Below are positions 59,397 through 64,000 of a stretch of 64,000 bases of DNA, in pieces (position 1 is the stretch's first letter; each line of letters starts with the position of its first letter). Source of the stretch: G965222535 sp965222535. Lineage in GTDB: Bacteria; Pseudomonadota; Gammaproteobacteria; HK1. Location of the stretch: assembly GCA_965222535.1 (NCBI GenBank), contig OZ244957.1, positions 1,116,001-1,180,000 on the forward strand, given 5' to 3'. The notes beneath the pieces were generated by a model that searched no databases, was not told where the DNA came from, and was given only the letters and a program-made list of their open reading frames with translations. The translations under genes were made by a program, and so were the position numbers.

Positions 59397-60854
59397 TTAT
59401 GGCGCCACTGCTGGCGCTTCTGGTGCTGGTGCTGGCACCGATGAGCCGGCGACAATTTGTCGGTTGGCGCGGATATGGAAACGGGCGACGCCGTTAGGCG
59501 CGTATTCAATGATCGATTGCGGTTGTTGCTCAAGCCAGAATGAGACCCTCTCCGGTACGCCTATAACGATATCGATGGGCGCTTGACTGTGCAGCTTGAG
59601 ATGGGTTCCAGGCTGCGCCGATCGGTAAGCGATACGTTTCCTTTCATCGCCTGCGTAAACTTCCACCCATGACGCGGCGCTGAAAGCGAGCGCTAGGTGG
59701 ATCGCCCCCGGCTTTACTATCGGCGGCGCACTGTGTGACGCGCTGGTGTTTGCTCGTAACGCTGCGGCTGGCGACAACGCAAGCGTTGCCGCAGTTGCTG
59801 CATCGCTCGTTGGCGACGACAAGATTGGGGCGATTGGGCTCGCGCGAGTGGTGCTGGCGATCACCACGGGCGATAGCATCAGCGCGGCATCGCCCGTGGC
59901 GGTTTCAGCGACCGCGACGGAAGTCGCAGCGACGTCAGCGGCACCCGTAGCAGTTTCAGCAACCGCGGCGGAAGTCGCAGCGACGTCAGCGGCACCCGTA
60001 GCAGTTTCAGCAACCGCGGCGGAAGTCGCAGCGACGTCAGCGGCACCCGTAGCAGTTTCAGCAACCGCGGCGGAAGTCGCAGCGACGTCAGCGGCACCCG
60101 TAACGGCTTCAGCAACCGCGGCGGAAGTCGCAGCAACGTCAGCGGCGACCACATTGATGCTGGCGTCGGCAGCCACAGGGGCGGTCGCGGGATCACTTGC
60201 ACGCTCATCCGTGCCACTTAAGCCCGACAATTTATCCTGAATTTTTTTAAGCCATTGCCGCAGCTTGCGTCCAGCGCTCGTTGTGGTCGCGTCAGCAGCG
60301 GCGGCTTCTGGTGCGACCAGCGCCGCCGCTTCAGCATCCGGCGCGGCAGCCTCGGATGGCTGCTGTTGTTGCCACCAGAGCCCCAACCCGACGATCAGTG
60401 CCACGGCGATAAGCACCGCATAAAGCAGCCTGTAGTTCGACGACTCTGAGATGTGGCTGTAGACCGTGGACGCAGAAACAATGTCCGGGAGCAGTTCCTG
60501 TGACACAGGGTTTTTGCGATCGTAGGCTTCAATGATCGGTTTTACGGGCAGTTGCAGCAGGTTGGCGTAGCCGCGCAGATAGCCACGCACAAATGCGGGT
60601 GCCGGCAATTCATTGTAGCGATCGGCTTCCAGCGCCTCGATAACCCGAGTGGCAAGCCGCAGCTGCGCCGCGATGTCACGCACCGTATAGTGCGTCCGTT
60701 CACGCGCTGCACGCAACATCGCCCCTGGTGCGGGGGGATCACTGCTGGCGGGATTTAGCGAGGCGTCGGCTTCAGACATATCCGTCTGCCTCTTTTTATG
60801 CGCCCGCACACTCTCTGTCGCCTGACCGACTGGATCTGTTTTATCGTTGTTCAT
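59397..60854 (-). CDS. rodZ: Cytoskeleton protein RodZ with an expanded repeat linker
   Basis: RodZ links MreB to the cell-wall synthesis machinery. The 485-residue product has a helix-turn-helix region (MLRAARERTHYTVRDIAAQL, about 46-65, then RVIEALEADRYNELP), the membrane segment LLYAVLIAVALIVGLGLWW (about 143-161) and a C-terminal periplasmic domain with SAASWVEVYAGDERKRIAY. Between membrane and C-terminal domain is a long Ala/Thr/Val-rich linker built of 17-residue units (DVAATSAAVAETATGAA), five in a row. The start is the ATG at 60854; a Met at 60779 is possible. pilF, the usual upstream gene, is not found between rlmN and rodZ. Confidence 0.92.
   Translation of the reverse strand: MNNDKTDPVGQATESVRAHKKRQTDMSEADASLNPASSDPPAPGAMLRAARERTHYTVRDIAAQLRLATRVIEALEADRYNELPAPAFVRGYLRGYANLLQLPVKPIIEAYDRKNPVSQELLPDIVSASTVYSHISESSNYRLLYAVLIAVALIVGLGLWWQQQQPSEAAAPDAEAAALVAPEAAAADATTTSAGRKLRQWLKKIQDKLSGLSGTDERASDPATAPVAADASINVVAADVAATSAAVAEAVTGAADVAATSAAVAETATGAADVAATSAAVAETATGAADVAATSAAVAETATGAADVAATSVAVAETATGDAALMLSPVVIASTTRASPIAPILSSPTSDAATAATLALSPAAALRANTSASHSAPPIVKPGAIHLALAFSAASWVEVYAGDERKRIAYRSAQPGTHLKLHSQAPIDIVIGVPERVSFWLEQQPQSIIEYAPNGVARFHIRANRQIVAGSSVPAPAPEAPAVAP
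59885..60150 (-). repeat. 51-bp tandem repeat in rodZ, five units
   Basis: The 51-base unit (GCAGCGACGTCAGCGGCACC, CGTAGCAGTTTCAGCAACCG on the plus strand) recurs at exactly 51-base steps near 59921, 59972, 60023, 60074 and 60125. Each codes for 17 residues in frame, so copy number can vary without breaking the protein. Units are more than 90 percent alike. Confidence 0.85.
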
Positions 60855-60928
60855 CGTATCCTAATGCAGAGCAAAAGCACTCTGCCGGCAGCGCCCGCGA
60901 TGCCAAAGGCGGTCACCTGATCCGGGCT

Positions 60929-62074
60929 TCATGCAGGCGCTGCGTGACACGCCGCGGGTGCCGCTGCGATGCCGCGGCGTTGTGCCACACGTTGGCTTTT
61001 TGGCGTTACCGCACCAACCAACTGACCACAGGCGGCGGCGATGTCTTCACCACGGGTTTTACGGGTAGTCACCATACACCCTTTGCTTTGCAGGAGGTTG
61101 CGAAAACGTTCGATAGCATCGGTTGACGAGCGCCGGTAAGCCGTGTTGGGGAACGGGTTGAAGGGGATCAGGTTGACCTTAGCCGGGAAGTCTGCCAATA
61201 GCTGGGCCAACTGAAGCGCCTGCGCCGGCGCATCGTTGACACCGTCCAGCATGACGTATTCAAAGGTAATATGTCGCCGCCCGGTCGCTTGGGCGTAGGT
61301 GCGGCAAGCCGCCAACAGGGTGTCGATCGGGTACTTCCGATTGAGCGGGATCAATTGATCGCGCAACGCATCATTGGGCGCGTGCAAAGACACCGCCAGA
61401 CTAACCGCAGGCAACCGCCGGGCAAGCGCATAAATCCCGGGGACCACGCCGGCGGTGCTGAGCGTCACCCGCTTCCTAGCAAAACCATAGGCGTAGTCAT
61501 CCAACATGATCTCCATCGCCGCCGCTACGTTGTCAAGATTGAGCAGCGGCTCGCCCATGCCCATCATCACCACATTGGTGATCTTCCGTTGCGCTCCTAG
61601 GGTCTTGCGCACTTGCCACAATTGCCCAATGATCTCAGCGCTGCTGAGGTTACGGTTAAAGCCCTGCTGCGCCGTCGCGCAGAAGCGGCAGTTCAAGGCG
61701 CAACCAACCTGCGAGGAGAGACACACGGTAGCGCGTGCGCCATCGGGAATAAAGACTGTCTCGATACAATTATCAGCACCTACCTTAAATAACCACTTGC
61801 AGGTGCCATCCGCCGCCTGCTGGTAGTCAGCGACCAGTGGCATGCGCAGCTCGCAATGCGCTTGCAGACGATCACGCAGGCGCTTGCTGATGTTGGTCAT
61901 GTCGCTGAAGCTTGTGACCCCACGTTCATGCACCCACCGGGTCACCTGCGCGGCGCGAAAGCGCTTTTCACCGCTTTGGACGAACCACCGCTCCAGCGCG
62001 CTACGCGACTCGCCCAGCAGGTTAACCGGTGATGAGGGGATCAGATGCGCCGGCAAGATAGCGTTCTGTGGCAT
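60929..62074 (-). CDS. rlmN: 23S rRNA/tRNA adenine-C2 methyltransferase RlmN
   Basis: RlmN is a radical-SAM enzyme that makes m2A2503 in 23S rRNA and m2A37 in some tRNAs. The 381-residue product has the cluster motif QVGCALNCRFCATAQQGF (about 121-138; CxxxCxxC) and the two catalytic cysteines, one in GCMVTTRKTRGEDIAAACGQ near the C-terminus and the methyl-carrying one at the domain's TTRKTRG neighbour. It also shows VVMMGMGEPLLNLDNVAAAM and SLHAPNDALRDQL. The C-terminal tail after Gln is longer than usual (about 25 Ala-rich residues). The start is the ATG at 62074, 15 bases from the AT-rich module. Confidence 0.95.
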   Translation of the reverse strand: MPQNAILPAHLIPSSPVNLLGESRSALERWFVQSGEKRFRAAQVTRWVHERGVTSFSDMTNISKRLRDRLQAHCELRMPLVADYQQAADGTCKWLFKVGADNCIETVFIPDGARATVCLSSQVGCALNCRFCATAQQGFNRNLSSAEIIGQLWQVRKTLGAQRKITNVVMMGMGEPLLNLDNVAAAMEIMLDDYAYGFARKRVTLSTAGVVPGIYALARRLPAVSLAVSLHAPNDALRDQLIPLNRKYPIDTLLAACRTYAQATGRRHITFEYVMLDGVNDAPAQALQLAQLLADFPAKVNLIPFNPFPNTAYRRSSTDAIERFRNLLQSKGCMVTTRKTRGEDIAAACGQLVGAVTPKSQRVAQRRGIAAAPAACHAAPA

Positions 62075-62088
62075 CGCGGCGTGCTTTT

Positions 62089-62097
62089 GTTAGCTGC
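62089..62097. repeat. GTTAGCTGC boundary, left end of the AT-rich module
   Basis: On the plus strand GTTAGCTGC at 62089-62097 is mirrored by GCAGCTAAC at 63768-63776, so the two-gene AT-rich module is bracketed by a 9-bp inverted repeat. The stop codon of the first gene (TAA in GCTAACAAAA) lies inside it, as in attC-bearing cassettes. No complete attC follows into rlmN. Confidence 0.45.
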
Positions 62098-62623
62098 TTT
62101 CATTCACAGACCTTAACAGAATCAATTTGACTCCTTGCTTAAGGCACAACCGCTCAATTTTATTTAGTAATTTCATGTGCTCCGAATCTTCATGTGCTTT
62201 ACTCTCATCTATCAGTGCTAGAACACCAATACGGGTTGACTCATCTCCATAATGAATTGCCTGACCGAGGCCTTCATGCCATTTTTTTAAAAAATCAATT
62301 TCTATTGCATAAGCAGCCGTCATTACATCAACACGCCCTCGATCCACTGACACTTCTGTTTGACCATCCATTTTTCTTGCTAACGCAGATGTCCACTCTT
62401 TTTCAGGTGCATCTATATTTAAAGGCAAATGTATTATTGGCACTAGCCTATTGTCAGATATGCCGAGAAGCATTGGATTGCCAGTTTTTATTTGGGCTGT
62501 TTTGGAAGTGCCGTCATCAGCAAACCGCAGCAAAAACCCCAGAATAACCGATGAAATAATTACAGCTACAGCTACCTTTATCCCAAACGATAGTGGGCGA
62601 TTTTGTTTATTTTCTATATCCAT
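62090..62623 (-). CDS. Membrane-anchored predicted nuclease-fold protein
   Basis: The 177-residue product has an N-terminal membrane segment (FGIKVAVAVIISSVILGFLL, about 13-32) and then a compact domain. It contains TEVSVDRGRVDVMTAAYAIE, IDFLKKWHEGLGQAIHYGDE and RIGVLALIDE, an order (D, E-x-D/K, helix with GQAIHY) seen in small PD-(D/E)XK-fold proteins of unknown role. That would make it a possible DNase held at the membrane. The start is one base after the stop of the 372-residue gene, so they are co-expressed. It is strongly AT-rich. Function is a guess. Confidence 0.6.
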   Translation of the reverse strand: MDIENKQNRPLSFGIKVAVAVIISSVILGFLLRFADDGTSKTAQIKTGNPMLLGISDNRLVPIIHLPLNIDAPEKEWTSALARKMDGQTEVSVDRGRVDVMTAAYAIEIDFLKKWHEGLGQAIHYGDESTRIGVLALIDESKAHEDSEHMKLLNKIERLCLKQGVKLILLRSVNESS

Positions 62624-62624
62624 A

Positions 62625-63743
62625 CTACTTCATCATTGCCAGCACAATAACACCGATTACAATAGCAACAACTATGATTACTGTATTCTTATGCTTGCTA
62701 TTATCATTATCAACACGAATAGTCATTTTTCCACTCGGTGTTTCAGTCTCGACATCTACACCATAACCGCCTTCGGCATATGCTTCCAAATCTTTTACAG
62801 TTTGTATCAATGTTTCCATATCTTTATTTACATTAATATTTTTCATATCTGCTTCCGCCTTCTGACGCTCTAGTTCAATCCTGTAGTTAATCATCTTTTC
62901 AGCTAACTGTTTCCTTTGTTCATTATCCAAATCATCTAAGCTAATCTCAAGCAAATTGCCTAGCTTCTGTTGTTGAATGAGTGCAATTTGAAGTTTCTCT
63001 TCTGAGGCTAGTTGTTTTTGTTTGCTTTTCATTGGGTTACCTCTAAAAAGGCGTTGCATAAAAGTTTGTTTCTCTTTCTCAATAATCACATTGATATTGC
63101 CTTGCGGCAATTCAATTAAATGCCGGATGCTTTGCGTATGTGGAACATGATCTACAAGATGCTGCATCCGTTCAAATTCAATTGCTAGATAACTGACTCT
63201 TATTCTCGCCTCCTCATGTTCCAATGATGCTAGAATTTTATTGACAGCATCGACATCACCGTTAGTTAACCATACCGCTCTCTGCATTAATGTCTCTGGT
63301 AACTTAAAATCACTTGATACTTTAATCAAGTTATTAATTGCTGGTATTACATCGTCTTTCCATTTCTCGTAAGTTGTCGATATATGCTTTGTTTGTTTTT
63401 TTAAATAATAATCCCGTAGTTTCTTTACCAAATCATATTTGGTGTTCTGTGGCAAATATGGCGGAATTAAATTTAAAAGTCTTTCGGCTGTTTGCCCGCT
63501 TAGTATTGTTTTTCCATTTTCCCATTGGGGGAAAGTTTTACGCGCATATTCTTCAGCATTCTTCCCATGAAGTTGCCCGTACTTTTTAAATAATGTATCT
63601 AATGTTTCAGCGTTCAGAGCAAAGAATATTTTCTGAATATCCTTGTCTATTCCTGCAAACATAGTGGTCAATTGCTGGCGTTGATTTACATGGTATGCCC
63701 CCCATCTTCTACCGCTCCGGTGCCTCCTATAATATCTTGCCAT
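62625..63743 (-). CDS. Unknown tail-anchored protein of an AT-rich two-gene module
   Basis: I do not recognise a named family. The 372-residue product starts with basic residues (MARYYRRHRSGRRWGAYH), then helices with YARKTFPQWENGKTILSGQT and LVKKLRDYYLKKQTK, a basic loop with KQTFMQRLFRGNPMKSKQKQ and a long charged coiled-coil-like part (about 235-315). It ends in one hydrophobic helix, NTVIIVVAIVIGVIVLAMM, so it is anchored by its C-terminus. Such N-terminal regions recur in uncharacterised bacterial proteins. It precedes the predicted nuclease gene by one base, and the pair sits between inverted GTTAGCTGC boxes. Confidence 0.7.
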   Translation of the reverse strand: MARYYRRHRSGRRWGAYHVNQRQQLTTMFAGIDKDIQKIFFALNAETLDTLFKKYGQLHGKNAEEYARKTFPQWENGKTILSGQTAERLLNLIPPYLPQNTKYDLVKKLRDYYLKKQTKHISTTYEKWKDDVIPAINNLIKVSSDFKLPETLMQRAVWLTNGDVDAVNKILASLEHEEARIRVSYLAIEFERMQHLVDHVPHTQSIRHLIELPQGNINVIIEKEKQTFMQRLFRGNPMKSKQKQLASEEKLQIALIQQQKLGNLLEISLDDLDNEQRKQLAEKMINYRIELERQKAEADMKNINVNKDMETLIQTVKDLEAYAEGGYGVDVETETPSGKMTIRVDNDNSKHKNTVIIVVAIVIGVIVLAMMK

Positions 63744-64000
63744 TTGGCACCCACCCTGGTTCTATTTGCAGCTAACGCCAATATCCAACACCTCGTTAAA
63801 GATGGAAAGCCATCGCATAAGCATGGCGAAGAGGCGGGCATTGGATGATACAGGGCGGATTTTCAGCGGCTGGCGCGATGGACAACTCAGCCAGCGCAAT
63901 CCCACACATGCGGTGTACGCTGTTTTTTATGCCGTCGCAAGCGGTGCATCCCGCGGCACAGAAGCTGTCCGCAAGCGCTTAGCGCACGCGAGGGTCGCAC
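63744..64000. other. Right-edge intergenic sequence
   Basis: The GCAGCTAAC box at 63768-63776 is the outer boundary of the AT-rich module. The following GC-rich stretch holds a short hairpin-like ATCCAA/TTGGAT pair and no supported gene within the window. A gene may begin beyond 64000. Confidence 0.35.

Noticed and set aside
59746..60240. 164-codon open frame antisense to rodZ with perfect repeats
   Set aside because: The repeats are the 51-bp minisatellite of rodZ read on the other strand; rodZ domain features prove the minus strand.

Overview
The window looks like a chromosomal segment of a gammaproteobacterium. The run rlmN-rodZ-hisS-yfgM-bamB-der, the MT(yafS-like)-rnhA pair, mltG, ubiK, glmS, map and a CCA-encoding tRNA-Gln are all typical of that class. 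I cannot name a genus from the sequence. The core is moderately GC-rich. Several accessory blocks are visibly AT-rich and stand out from it.

Layout. 1-5.2 kb holds housekeeping genes (mltG, mobA, a yafS-like methyltransferase with rnhA, map). 5.6-12.1 kb is a glycolate oxidase operon (glcD-glcE-glcF, minus strand). It is split between glcE and glcF by an AT-rich island carrying a DNA methyltransferase and a DarT1/NADAR toxin-antitoxin pair whose toxin is frameshifted. 12.4-21.4 kb is a phosphonate import and catabolism cluster (phnC, two phnE, phnA, a phosphonate-associated dehydrogenase, phnY). It has a cytochrome c gene between the two permeases and an AT-rich two-gene module (DUF4365 protein plus a 405-residue unknown) spliced between the dehydrogenase and phnY with almost no spacing. 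21.6-26.2 kb is one 1544-codon TIR-NACHT-WD40 gene, a candidate STAND-type immune sensor. 26.4-32.3 kb holds pgpA, pta, a DMGDH-like oxidoreductase, a GMP reductase-like gene and ubiK.

32.4-40.8 kb is a surface-polysaccharide and mobile-DNA mosaic: a GT2 glycosyltransferase, a UDP-glucuronate decarboxylase, an IS481-type transposase and at least three decayed relatives, a GT9 gene with a rebuilt 5' end, methyltransferases, and an FkbM gene that sits in what looks like an integron cassette with its own attC. 41.1-47.7 kb holds thiD with a thiamin-precursor-type ABC transporter, a gamma-carbonic-anhydrase-like protein, cvpA, a 2-haloacid dehalogenase, a Trm112-like protein, tRNA-Gln and a sulfotransferase. 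48-53.2 kb holds glmS and a Fur-box-preceded ferric iron transporter (binding protein and fused permease). 53.5-62.1 kb is the der to rlmN block, and 62.1-63.7 kb is another AT-rich two-gene module of unknown function.

The most pervasive non-coding signal is a dispersed, non-autonomous repeat of about 150-220 bp (MITE-like). Its ends read roughly GGNACCTCGAAAAACC and one end carries a long palindrome. It occurs in full or partial form at about 17-20 places, almost always between genes, in at least three interior subtypes. One copy has clearly jumped into a transposase relic, and three copies have recognisable target duplications. All assignments come from reading motifs, gene order and repeats by eye; no database search was run.
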